Assembly (NCBI RefSeq): GCF_033958435.1
Contig: NC_134138.1
Span: forward strand, 1,562,001 to 1,626,000
DNA from: Carettochelys insculpta
Taxonomy: Eukaryota > Chordata > Testudines > Carettochelyidae
Length of the DNA: 64,000 bases
Direction: 5' to 3'
Made by a program: the position numbers and the translations under genes. Below the pieces are notes generated by a model. The model saw only the letters and a program-made list of their open reading frames with translations. It was not told where the DNA came from and ran no database searches. Positions 37,101 through 49,100 of the stretch are shown piece by piece (the stretch's first letter is position 1; the number at the start of each line of letters is the position of its first letter).

Positions 37101-40100
37101 GGGACGGCTGAGCACAGGGGCGGGGGGACTGGCAGAGCCGGGGGCAGCAGGCGGGAAGAGGCCGGGGGACGGCTGAGCACAGGGGCGGGGGGACTGGCAG
37201 AGCCGGGGGCAGCAGGCGGGAAGAGGCCGGGGGATGGCTGAGCACAGGGGTGAGGGGACTGGCAGAGCCGGGGGCAGCAGGCGGGAAGAGGCCGGGGGAC
37301 GGCTGAGCACAGGGGTGAGGGGACTGGCAGAGCCGGGGGCAGCAGGCGGGAAGAGGCCGGGGGACGGCTGAGCACAGGGGCAGGGGGACTGGCAGAGCCG
37401 GGGGCAGCAGGCGGGAAGAGGCCGGGGGACGGCTGAGCACAGGGGCAGGGGGACTGGCAGAGCCGGGGGCAGCAGGCGGGAAGAGGCCGGGGGACGGCTG
37501 AGCACAGGGGCAGGGGACTGGCAGAGCCGGGGGCAGCAGGCGGGAAGAGGCCGGGGGACGGCTGAGCACAGGGGCAGGGGGACTGGCAGAGCCGGGGGCA
37601 GCAGGCGGGAAGAGGCCGGGGGACGGCTGAGCACAGGGGCAGGGGGACTGGCAGAGCCGGGGGCAGCAGGCGGGAAGAGGCCGGGGGACGGCTGAGCACA
37701 GGGGCAGGGGGACTGGCAGAGCCGGGGGCAGCAGGCGGGAAGAGGCCGGGGGACGGCTGAGCACAGGGGCGAGGGGACTGGCAGAGCCGGGGGCAGCAGG
37801 CGGGAAGAGGCCGGGGGACGGCTGAGCACAGGGGCGAGGGGACTGGCAGAGCCGGGGGCAGCAGGCGGGAAGAGGCCGGGGGACGGCTGAGCACAGGGGC
37901 AGGGGGACTGGCAGAGCCGGGGGCAGCAGGCGGGAAGAGGCCGGGGGACGGCTGAGCACAGGGGTGAGGGGACTGGCAGAGCCGGGGGCAGCAGGCGGGA
38001 AGAGGCCGGGGGACGGCTGAGCACAGGGGTGAGGGGACGTCTGAGCACGGGGGCAGCAGGCGGGAAGAGGCCGGGGGACGGCTGAGCACAGGGGCAGGGG
38101 GACTGGCAGAGCCGGGGGCAGCAGGCGGGAAGAGGCCGGGGGACGGCTGAGCACGGGGGCAGGGGGACTGGCAGAGCCGGGGGCAGCAGGCAGGAAGAGG
38201 CCGGGGGACGGCTGAGCACAGGGGCAGGGGGACTGGCAGAGCCGGGGGCAGCAGGCGGGAAGAGGCCGGGGGACGGCTGAGCACAGGGGCAGGGGGACTG
38301 GCAGAGCCGGGGGCAGCAGGCGGGAAGAGGCCGGGGGACGGCTGAGCACGGGGGCAGGGGGACTGGCAGAGCCGGGGGCAGCAGGCAGGAAGAGGCCGGG
38401 GGACGGCTGAGCACGGGGGCAGGGGGACTGGCAGAGCCGGGGGCAGCAGGCGGGAAGAGGCCGGGGGACGGCTGAGCACAGGGGCAGGGGGACTGGCAGA
38501 GCCGGGGGCAGCAGGCGGGAAGAGGCCGGGGGACGGCTGAGCACAGGGGCAGCAGGCGGGAATGGGGGCTTGTTTTACAAAACTCCATTGCAGCCATCAA
38601 ACACTTCCCAGTATCCCCACGAATACACTTGTGGTAGCGCGGGGGGTCCCCAGGCCCTGCCCCCAGGCACAGCCAGAGCTGGTTCTCACTGTGCAGGGCC
38701 ATGGGCGACAGACCCGGCGTGGAACAGACACAGACGTGTCAGCACAGAGCCAGAAGCCCTCAGTGCCGTCCATCGGGGGGCTAGGGGCCCAGAGGGGTCC
38801 CTGAGCCGGGCCCTGCCCCCTCCCTCCCTCTCCAGCCTGCCCTCCCCACTGCCCAGGGCCCACTCAAACCCGCCAGGCCCCTCTGCCCCTCGGTCCTGTT
38901 CCTGGGGAAGAACGGGGCCACCTGGTGCCCGGGCTCCGGAGACCAGGGACGGCCACCGCCTGCCTCCCAGAAGTCATCACACCCCAACTGGCCCCACCAC
39001 CCCGCACTGGTGCCGTGCCGGGGGAAACTGAGGCACCCCGGTGTCACTGCAGGACAGGAGGGAACAGGGGACCAGGGAACAAACCCCCACACCTGCCTGC
39101 GTCCCATTGCCACGTACCGCTTGAGACACAAAACCAGCGCAGCCGATAGATCGGTACCGGGACCGCGCGAGAGCCGAGGGGACCCAGCCCACAGCCCCGC
39201 TCCAGCAGAGGAGCCGGCGCGCTGCCGGCCCTTAGCCCACCCCGAGAGCGCGCTTGGCTTGGATGACCTCGCGGGTGCTGTAAATCCCGCAGGCCATTCC
39301 CACGGAACGAGCTCCGAGGGAGACCAGAGCCCTGCGCCGGGGAGAGGGCCCAGGGACAAGGCCCGGGAGAAAGGGAAGGGGAGGGGAGGGCCCACACTCC
39401 CAGCACAGGAACACACAGCTTCAGGGGAGACGACCTGGCAGGGGGGCACACAGGTCCGGGGGGCAGGGGACCCGGGGGGACACACAGGTGCGGGGGGGCC
39501 AGGGGGAGGGGCCCAGGAGAATGCGCAGGTTCGGGGGGGGAAGGGGCCCAGGGGACGCACTGGTCTGGGGCAGGGGCCCTGGGGGGACGCACAGGTTGGA
39601 GGGAGTTTGGGGGGGCACGTAGGTTGGGGAGGAGGGTCCCTGGGGGGACGTGCAGGTTCGGGGGGGAGGGAAGGGGCCCTCGGACGTGCAGGTTCAGGAG
39701 GGAGGGGCACCAGGGGAACGTGCAGGTTCGGGGGGGAGGAGCCCAGGGGGATGCGCAGGTTCCGGGGGGACATCTGGGGGTGTGTGCAGGTTTCGGGGGG
39801 GAGCTCAAGCGGAAGCGCAGGTTTCGGGGGGGGGAGGAGCCCGGGGGAACGTGCAGGTTTCGGGGACGGAGGGTCCCTGGGGGGACGTGCAGGTTCGGGG
39901 GGAGGGGCCCGGGGGGACACGCAGGTTCGGGGGGGAGATCCAGGGGTGTGTGCAGGTTTCGGGGGGGGCGCTCAAGTGGAAGCGCAGGTTCAGGGGGGGG
40001 AGCCTGGGGCGACGTGCAGGTTTCGGGGGGGAGGAGCCCGGGGGGACGTGCAGGTTTCGGGGACGGAGGGTCCCTGGGGGGGACGTGCAGGTTTGGGGGG

Positions 40101-43100
40101 AGGGGCCTCAGGGGACGTGCAGGTTCAGGGGAGCGGGTAGAGCCAGCACAGCCCTCCGGAGCGGCAGGGCCCAGGGCCAGAAGAGGGGTGTCTGTGCAAG
40201 ACCCAGCAGCTCCCCGAGAGAGCGCAGCCGGGCAGGAAGGGGCCTGACTCATCCGAGCAAGGGAAGGAAACGGTTCCTGTGACTCAGCCCCTGCCCGTCC
40301 CGTGCCCTGCCGTGCCGTGCCCAGCCCCGGAGCAGGCCCTGCGCGCCCCCAGCTGGTGCCACCACCCCCCAGCACAGCTCCATGCCGAGGGGCGAGGGAA
40401 GCCCCAAGGTCTGGGCTCCGTGCTGGCAGACCCCTGCGGTGACAGCCACGGTGCCCCACCTCGGCGGGCTCACAGGCTGGGTGGGGGCGCGCCCTGGGGG
40501 GCCCAGCCCAGCGCCGCTCGGCAGAGAGCCGGGCTGGGGGCAACGCCCCGGTGCTCCCCAGCTCTCACCCCACGGCAGGCAGGGAGCAGAAGGGCCGCCC
40601 CAGCCCCAGGCATCTCAGCAGCTGTCTCTCCAGCCCCTGGTCCAAAGCCCTGTGGGGGCAGCCCCCAGCAGGGGGCCAGATGGTGACAGGCCCCTCCCAG
40701 CTCTGCGCCGGGACACCTGGGTTCCCATGCTCCAGAGCCCCACGCCCCTCCCCCAGCTGATCAGGCGTCTCCAAGCCCAAACTGACCCCCACCCGGGCAG
40801 CTCCCCAGCACAGGAGAGAGAGATGAGACAGAGGCCCAGCTGGTGAGCGCCTCGGGGGGCAGCAGGAGGGCATGCGGGGGGGCCAGCTGGTGAGCACCTC
40901 GGGGGGCAGTGGGGGGCATGCGGGGGGGCCAGCTGGTGAGCACCTCGGGGGGCAGAGGGGGGCCCAGCTGGTGAGCACCTCGGGGGGCAGCAGGGGGCCC
41001 AGCTAGTGTGCACCTCGGGGGGCAGCAGGAGGGCATGCGGGGGGCCCAGCTGGTGAGCGCCTCGGGGGGCAGAGGGGGGCCCAGCTGGTGAGCACCTCGG
41101 GGGGCAGCAGGAGGGCCCAGCTGGTGAGCGCCTCAGGGGGCAGCAGGAGGGCATGCGGGGGGCCCAGCTGGTGAGCGCCTCGGGGGGCAGCAGGAGGGCA
41201 GCAGGGGGCCCACCTGGTGAGCGCCTCGGGGGGCAGAGGGGGGCCCAGCTGGTGAGCACCTCGGGGGGCAGCAGGGGGCCCAGCTAGTGTGCACCTCGGG
41301 GGGCAGCAGGAGGGCATGCGGGGGGCCCAGCTGGTGAGCGCCTCGGGGGGCAGCAGGGGGCCCAGCTGGTGAGCGCCTCGGGGGGCAGCAGGGGGCCCAG
41401 CTGGTGAGCACCTCGGGGGGCAGTGGGGGACAGAGGGCTCCCCGCTGACATAGGCAGCAGGAAGTGGGGGGCGGGGGCTTGGAGGAAGGACACAGACTCA
41501 GCTCCATCCTGGCCCCACACCCAGCCAGGAGCAAGGTGGCCTCTGGACAGTTCTGGCATCCCACTCGACCCCAGCCTCCTTCCAGCCTGGGCAGGGCCCG
41601 GCCCTCCACACGGGGCTGGGGGGGCAGGACGTGCCAACCCCCAGGCAGGATTCCCAGTGCCAGCCGGGGCGGGGCGGGGCGGGGGCAGCCGGGGCCCTCC
41701 CCTGGAGACGAATGGCAAAAGCACACTCCTGCACCCCCACCCCGGCGCCGTGGGGCAGAGGTGCTGGGCCCCTGGCTGCGGCCGGGCGGCCAGGCCCTGA
41801 GTACCCAGGGCAGAGCTCACAGCAGCTGGGGGTCGGGGGCAGACCCAGCCCAGAGCCAGGCATGGCCATGGGAGGAGAAAGGTCAGGGCCAGATATAAAT
41901 CACCCAGCCCTTCCCCAAACGTGCCCCACACGGGGCAGCCCCCAGGCTGCATGGGTTCTGCACAGCTGGTCTGCAGAAGGGGGCCCTGCTCCCGCACACC
42001 CCGAGGGAGTCCCCCGACACCCTGCACGATCACTCACGTCCCCCAGGCTCCGTGCCCATCCCCCGCGTAGCACAGCCCAGCTCCCCACATAGCACAGCCC
42101 CCCGAGTCCTACTGGCACAGCCCAGCCCCCCACATAGCACAGCCCCTCGAGTCCTACTAGCACAGCCCAGCCCCCTGCACAGCCCAGCCCCCAGAGTCCT
42201 ACCGGCACAGCCCAGCCACCCATGTCCTATTGGCACAACCCAGCCCCCCACGTAGCACAGCCCCCCCATGTCCTACTGGCACAGCCCAGCCCCCCGCATA
42301 GCACAGCCACCCATGTCCTATTGGCACAACCCAGCCCCCCACATGGCACAGCCCCTCGAGTCCTACTAGCACAGCCCAGCCCCCTGCACAACCCAGCCCC
42401 CCACGTAGCACAGCCCCCCCATGTCCTACTGGCACAGCCCAGCCCCCCACATAGCACAGCCCCCCCAGAGTCCTACTGGCACAGCCCAGCCCCCTGCACA
42501 GCCCAGCCCCCAGAGTCCTACCGGCACAGCCCAGCCCCCTGCACAACCCAGCCCCCCACGTAGCACAGCCCCCCCATGTCCTACTGGCACAGCCCAGCCC
42601 CCCGCATAGCACAGCCACCCATGTCCTATTGGCACAACCCAGCCCCCTACATGGCACAGCCCCCCGAGTCCTACTGGCACAGCCCAGCCCCCCGCATAGC
42701 ACAGCCCCCCGAGTCCTACTGGCACAGCCCCGCCCCCCGCATAGCACAGCCCCCCGAGTCCTACTGGCACAGCCCCGCCCCCCGCATAGCACAGCCCCTT
42801 GAGTCCTACTGGCACAGCCCAGCCGCTCATGTCCTATTGGCACAACCCAGCCCCCCACGTAGCACAGCCCCCCCCATGTCCTACTGGCACAGCCCAGCCC
42901 CCCACATCCCACCTACCACCAGGCATGGCCCAGACCCCCCACGGCCCACCTACCCCCAGACAAGGGCCCAGTCCCCCACATCCCACCTACCCCCAGACAC
43001 GGCCCCATTCCTTCCACTCCCCAAAACGGTCCAGCCCCTGTGCCCCAGCACCCCCAGGCACAGCCCAGACCCCCAGACCCTCAGGCACAGCCCAGCCCCC

Positions 43101-46100
43101 CATGTCCCACCTACCCCCAGGCACACCCCATTCCTTCCACTCCCCCACGGCCCAGCCCCCATTCCCCAGCACCCCCAGGCACAGCCCAGCCCCCCACGTC
43201 CCACCTACCCCAGACACAGCCCCCCACAACCCATCTACCCCCAGGCACGGCCCAGCCCCCCATGTGCCACCTACCCCCAGGCCCAGCCCAGCCCCCCACA
43301 TCCCACCTACCCCCAGGCACAGCCCCATTCCTTCCACTCCCTCAAACGGCACAGCCCCCCCATGCCCCAGCACCCCCAGGCACCGCCCAGACCCCCTTAC
43401 TCCATGTACCCCCAGGCACGACCCAGCCCCCCATGTCCCACCTACCCCCAGGCACAGCCCCATTCCTTCCACTCCCTCAAACGGCCCAGCCCCCCCATGC
43501 CCCAGCACCCCCAGGCACCGCTCAGACCCCCTTACCCCATGTACCCCCAGGCACAGCCCAGCCCCCACGTCCCACCTACCCCAGACAGACCCCCCACATC
43601 CCACCTACCCCCAGGCACGGCCCAGCCCCCCATGCACCCCCAGACAGCCCCGCCCCCCATGTCCCACCTACCCCCAGGCACGGCCCCATCCCTTCCACTC
43701 CCCCCCATGCCCCAGCTCCCCTGCAGACAGCGCCGGGCGCAGAACCTGGGTACCTTTCTTGCCCTCCGTGGCCCTCAGCACAGCCAGGTAAAGGTTATCC
43801 CCCGGGGCCTCCAGGTCCGGGCTCTGCAACCGCTGCCTGGCCATGGCCTGGTGCTCCCCAGCCGCTTCCCACCCGCTGCCAGCCGCCCACTGCAGCGCCT
43901 GCGCCTCTGCCCTGCCCTGCCGCGTGCCAGGCCGGCTCCTCTGCTGCCCAGACTCCTCCTGCTCCAGCAGCAGCCGCTGGCCGAGGTGGGGCTCGGGGGG
44001 CGGGACGGACCGGGGCTCCCCGCCCAGCCCACAGCAGGGCACAGCCCTGTCTGCCACAGCCGGGAAACCTCAGCGCCCGCAGCCCCGGCCTCCTGCCTGT
44101 AACCCTTTCCTGGCCAGCGCCGGCTCAAGGGGGAGCCCAGCAGTGGGGGGCAGAGGGCGGCACCCCGGGGCGCCGCAGGAGGACCCGGTCCCGGCACCCG
44201 CGTGGGAGCCCGGCTGGACGGGCCAAGCGCTGCCCCAGGCCCGGGGATCTCCCAGCCCCCCGGCCCAAGAGCCAGCCCCAGCGCCCGCAGGCCTGGGGGA
44301 GACGCCCGGTGGTGCTGGGGGGCACCTCCAGCCCCCCAGGCAAGACGGCGGAGGCTCAGCACAGGCCGCGGAGGAGCCCGGCATGGGGAGGGGAACAGGG
44401 CCTGGCCCCAGTGCAGAGTGGGGGAGGGCTGCAGCCAACGCCCGGGTGCAGCATGGACCTTGCACGCGTCCCACGGCGACCGGGGCGCAGCACATGGCTG
44501 CGCCATGAGTCACGCAGCCCCAGGGCCGCGCCCTGCCCGACAGAGCCTGGAGCCGGCGGAGCTCGGCCCCCCGCGGGGGCACCAAACGGCCCCGCCCGGG
44601 GCAGCACAAACCAGCTCCGGCTGGCGCGGGGCCGGGCGTGGCCAGGGCCCAGGGAAAGGACTGAGAGGCCCCCCCACATCCTGCCACTCCCTGGGCGCGG
44701 CCCTCCGGGAAATCCCGGCAGCGTCCCGCCCCGTGCGGAGCCAGCGTTCCCCCGGCCCCGGCCCCGGCCCCGGGTGGAGACGCTGCCGCGGCACGCACCG
44801 GCCAGAGCCCGCGAGACAGCGGGGCCGCCCCAGGGGCCAGGGCAAGGAACGGGCTATGCCGGACACGGCCGCTGCTCCCCGGACGGCCGGGCCGGGTCGG
44901 GCGGAGCTGGGCTGGCTTGGGCCGGGCCGGGCTGAGCTGAGATGGGCCGGGCCGGGTCGGGCGGAGCTGGGCTGGCTTGGGCTGGGCCAGGCCGAGCTGA
45001 GATGGGCCGGGCCGGGCGGAGCTGAGATGGGCCGGGCCAGGCCAGGCTGAGATGGGCCGGGCCGGGCGGAGCTGAGATGGGCCGGGCCGAGCTGGGCGGA
45101 GCTGAGATGGGCCGGGCCAGGCCAGGCTGAGATGGGCCGGGCCGGGCCGGGCGGAGCTGAGATGGGCCGGGCCGGGCTGGGCTGGGCAGTGGAATGTGCC
45201 CAACAACCGGCTCTCAACCACAAATACTTTCCCGGCTGACACATCTGGAGCACGTTGCAGCTGCCGGCAGCCCCACGTCAGGGGCGAGGGCAGCGCTGGG
45301 GGCTCACGCCGCTCGCAGCCACCCGCCCACCGAGGCACTCGCCCGCCAGCAGGGGGCGCTGCGACACGGGCAAGTCCCGGCCGGGGGCGGGGCGGGGCGG
45401 GCAGGGGCGACGGGAGATACAGGGCAGGGCTCTGGCTGGGGGGTCAGCGCCCCGCTCTGCACCCCGCAGTGCTCCCTGCTGGGAGCGCCCCCAGCCAGCG
45501 CCCCGCTCTGCACCCCGCAGTGCTCCCTGCTGGGAGCGCCCCCAGCCAGCGCCCCGCTCTGCACCCCGCAGTGCTCCCTGCTGGGAGCGCCCCCAGCCAG
45601 CGCCCTGCCCCGCTACCCCAGTGCCGGGAGGGCTCAGCTCCCACTCCCTGGCCCACGTTCGCAGACTCTGAGCGACGCAATCGCCTGCCTTGGCCCCGGC
45701 AGCTCCGGCCGAGGGGCACCACCATGCTGCCCGTCTCCCCCGGCGAGCGCCCCCCTCCTGGCGCCAGGCCAAGCCGGCCCCCACCACCCACTTCTCACGC
45801 CAGAGGAGCACCTCCCGGACACTCCCACAAAGCCCCTGCAGCGCTCCCCTGCCCCCACAGCCTAGTAACAGCTGGGCCGCAGCCGGTCACCCCCCAGCCC
45901 AGACACCCCACTCCAGGCAGACCAGACCAGTCACCCCACAAACCAGAACCCCCCAAGACCATTCACCCCACAAACCAGAACCCCACCAGACCAGTCACCC
46001 CACTCCAGGCAGACCAGACCAGTCACCCCACAAACCAGAACCCCACCAGACCAGTCACCCCACTCCAGGCAGACCAGACCAGTCACCCCACCAGACCAGA

Positions 46101-49100
46101 CACCCCAGACCCCCCCAAGACCATTCACCCCACAAACCAGAACCCCACCAGACCAGACACCCCACTCCAGGCAGACCAGACCAGTCACCCCACAAACCAG
46201 AACCCCACCAGACCAGTCAATCCACTCCAGGCAGACCAGACCAGTCACCCCACCAGACCAGACCCCCCAGACCCCCCCAAGACCATTCACCCCACAAACC
46301 AGAACCCCACCAGACCAGACACCCCACTCCAGGCAGACCAGACCAGTCACCCCACAAACCAGAACCCCACCAGACCAGACACCCCACTCCAGGCAGACCA
46401 GACCAGTCACCCCACAAACCAGAACCCCACCAGACCAGTCACCCCACTCCAGGCAGACCAGACCAGTCACCCCACAAACCAGAACCCCACCAGACCAGAC
46501 ACCCCACTCCAGGCAGACCAGACCAGTCACCCCACAAACCAGAACCCCACCAGACCAGTCACCCCACTCCAGGCAGACCAGACCAGTCACCCCACAAACC
46601 AGAACCCCACCAGACCAGTCAATCCACTCCAGGCAGACCAGACCAGTCACCCCACCAGACCAGACACCCCAGACCCCCCCAAGACCATTCACCCCACAAA
46701 CCAGAACCAGCCACAGACCAGACACCCACTACAGCCAGTCACCCCCTGCCACAGCTGGAGAGACCCAAAGACATTACCCCACTCAGAGCCAGGCATCCCT
46801 CACTACAGCTACAGAGCCAAACACCCCACAGCACCCTGCTGCAGCCAGATATCTGCCCTAGCCAGAGCTCCCCAGTCAGCCCAGCTACAGCCAGACCGCC
46901 CTGCCCTGCCCTGCCCTGCCCCGCCCCGCCCCGCCACTGCAGCCAGAGTGGCACATGGACCTGCCACCCCACTACAGCCGGATACCCCTGCTACAGGCAG
47001 AGACCTCCGTCTGCTCCCACCCGCTGCGCCTGGGCACCCTCTGCTGCAACCAGTGTCCTGCAGACCGGGCACCCCCAGGTGACCCCAGCCGCAGGGTGCC
47101 AGGTGGCCGGCCTTCTAACCAGCTCGCCGGCAGAAAGGGCTCTGCTCGGCACCACAGAGAGGCCATTGCAATGCCGGCTGGCAGCATAGGGGAGCAAGGC
47201 CTCCCCTGGCTCCGTGCAGCTCCTAGGCACAGAGACGGCCACTAAGCACCAACCCAGCAGCTCTCATTGGCTGGGAACCCTGGCCACTGACTTGGCTGTG
47301 CCCTGCTCTGCTCTTGCAGCGCCAGGAGCAGCCAGGCTGGAACTGGGGAGGGGCACCAGCTCCCCCATTCCTGTCACCAGCACAGAGGGGCCCCTCATGG
47401 ACCAGGCACACGGCCACCACCATGGGGTGCCCCTCGAAGGCCTATGCTCATCAGCAGAGCACACCGGCCACCAGCCAGGAGATAAAGCTGTGGGGCAAGC
47501 CCCCCTCCCCGCCCCCTCCCCAGCTGGCAGCAAGGCAGGGGGGCTGGGAGGGTCAGTCATGTGGGTGTGCAAGCGACAGGCTGAGCGGCTCAGGCTGGAG
47601 GGGCATGACCCTCCCAGCTGGCTGTAACCTGAGCAGGCAGTCCGGTGGCACCTTACACCAACAGGTATTCTGGAGCAGGTAGACGGCTCCTACTCCAAAA
47701 CGCCGGTTAGTCGACAAAGTGCCGCAGGGCTTCTCGCTGTTCTCAAAGACACAGACTAACTCGGCTCCCCCTCTGCCGACAGGTAACGCCTCCGCCCTGA
47801 ACAGCGAGCAGGAGCCCTGAACGGCGAGCAGGAGGAGCAGCCCTGAACAGCGAGCAGGAGCCCTGTACGGCGAGGAGCAGGAGCCCTGAACGGCGAGCAG
47901 GAGCAGCAGCCCTGAACGGCGAGCAGGAGCCCTGAACGGCGAGCAGGAGGCCTGAACAGCGAGAGCAGCCCTGAATGGCGAGCAGGAGGAGCAGCCCTGA
48001 ACAGCGAGCAGGAGCCCTGAACAGTGAGCAGGAGCCCTAAACAGTGAGCAGGAGCCCTGAACAGCGAGCAGGAGGAGCAGCCCTGAACAGTGAGCAGGAG
48101 CCCTGAACAGCGAGCAGGAGCCCTGTACGGCGAGGAGCAGGAGCCCTGAACGGCGAGCAGGAGCAGCAGCCCTGAACGGCGAGCAGGAGCCCTGAACAGC
48201 GAGCAGGAGCCCTGAACGGCGAGAGCAGCCCTGAACGGCGAGCAGGAGGAGCAGCCCTGAACAGCGAGCAGGAGCCCTGAACAGTGAGCAGGAGCCCTAA
48301 ACAGTGAGCAGGAGCCCTGAACAGCGAGCAGGAGGAGCAGCCCTGAACAGCGAGCAGGAGCCCTGAACAGTGAGCAGGAGCCCTAAACAGTGAGCAGGAG
48401 CCCTGAACAGCGAGCAGGAGGAGCAGCCCTGAACAGTGAGCAGGAGCCCTGAACAGCGAGCAGGAGGAGCAGCCCTGAACAGCGAGCAGGAGGCCTGAAC
48501 AGTGAGCAGGAGGAGCCCATCTGGCTTTGGGTCAGGCTGGCGGTGAGAGAGGGTGGGGAGTGGGAAGGCAGTTGGCCTGTGCTGTGGGGGAAGAGGCAAA
48601 CGAGGGGGCTAGACCCCAGGGGGGCACCCTTGGGGCTCCCCTCCCCAGGATGGCTGGAATGACTGTCTCTGCCGGCTGCACTGATCCCCTGCACTGCACT
48701 GGGTCTCTGCCAGCTAATAACCCCCTCTTCTACCTGCTGAGTGAGAGTCGCTCCTGGCTGGGGATGGGGGGCAGAGCCTGGGGACCCCTGAGCCCCGCTG
48801 CAAGGGACAGCACCATGCATGGGACTGAATCGCCAGCCTGGCGTAGCACCTGCCACGTGCCCAGAGCTCTGAGCCCCGGGCTGCTGGGCCGGCCCTCTCC
48901 TGCACAACTCCCGACCTTCCGGCATCCAGGCTCCCGCGGCGCCGTGGAGACACTGACACGAGGTAGCACCCTGCACAGGCACATCTCAGCAGCCTTAACT
49001 GTGCCCCTCCCGCCCGTAGCTGGAGGGGCCGTGTGTGTGGCTTGCCAGGGCGGCAGGCTCAGGCTGGCGTGGTGGGCGCAGGGGCCAGGCCCACGAAGGG

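Noticed and set aside
36653..38702. 600-codon Pro/Ser/Leu repeat ORFs upstream of exon 2
   Set aside because: Array-derived; the real exon 2 is only 62 nt and precisely bounded.
39161..39330. Minus-strand [11 protein letters not shown]... ORF as another plectin first exon or a nested mitochondrial protein gene
   Set aside because: No in-frame phase-1 donor before the stop, and no family recognised.
40842..41430. Donor-like CTGGTGAGC copies on the plus strand as evidence of a plus-strand gene
   Set aside because: They are part of an array unit, with no associated exons or acceptors.
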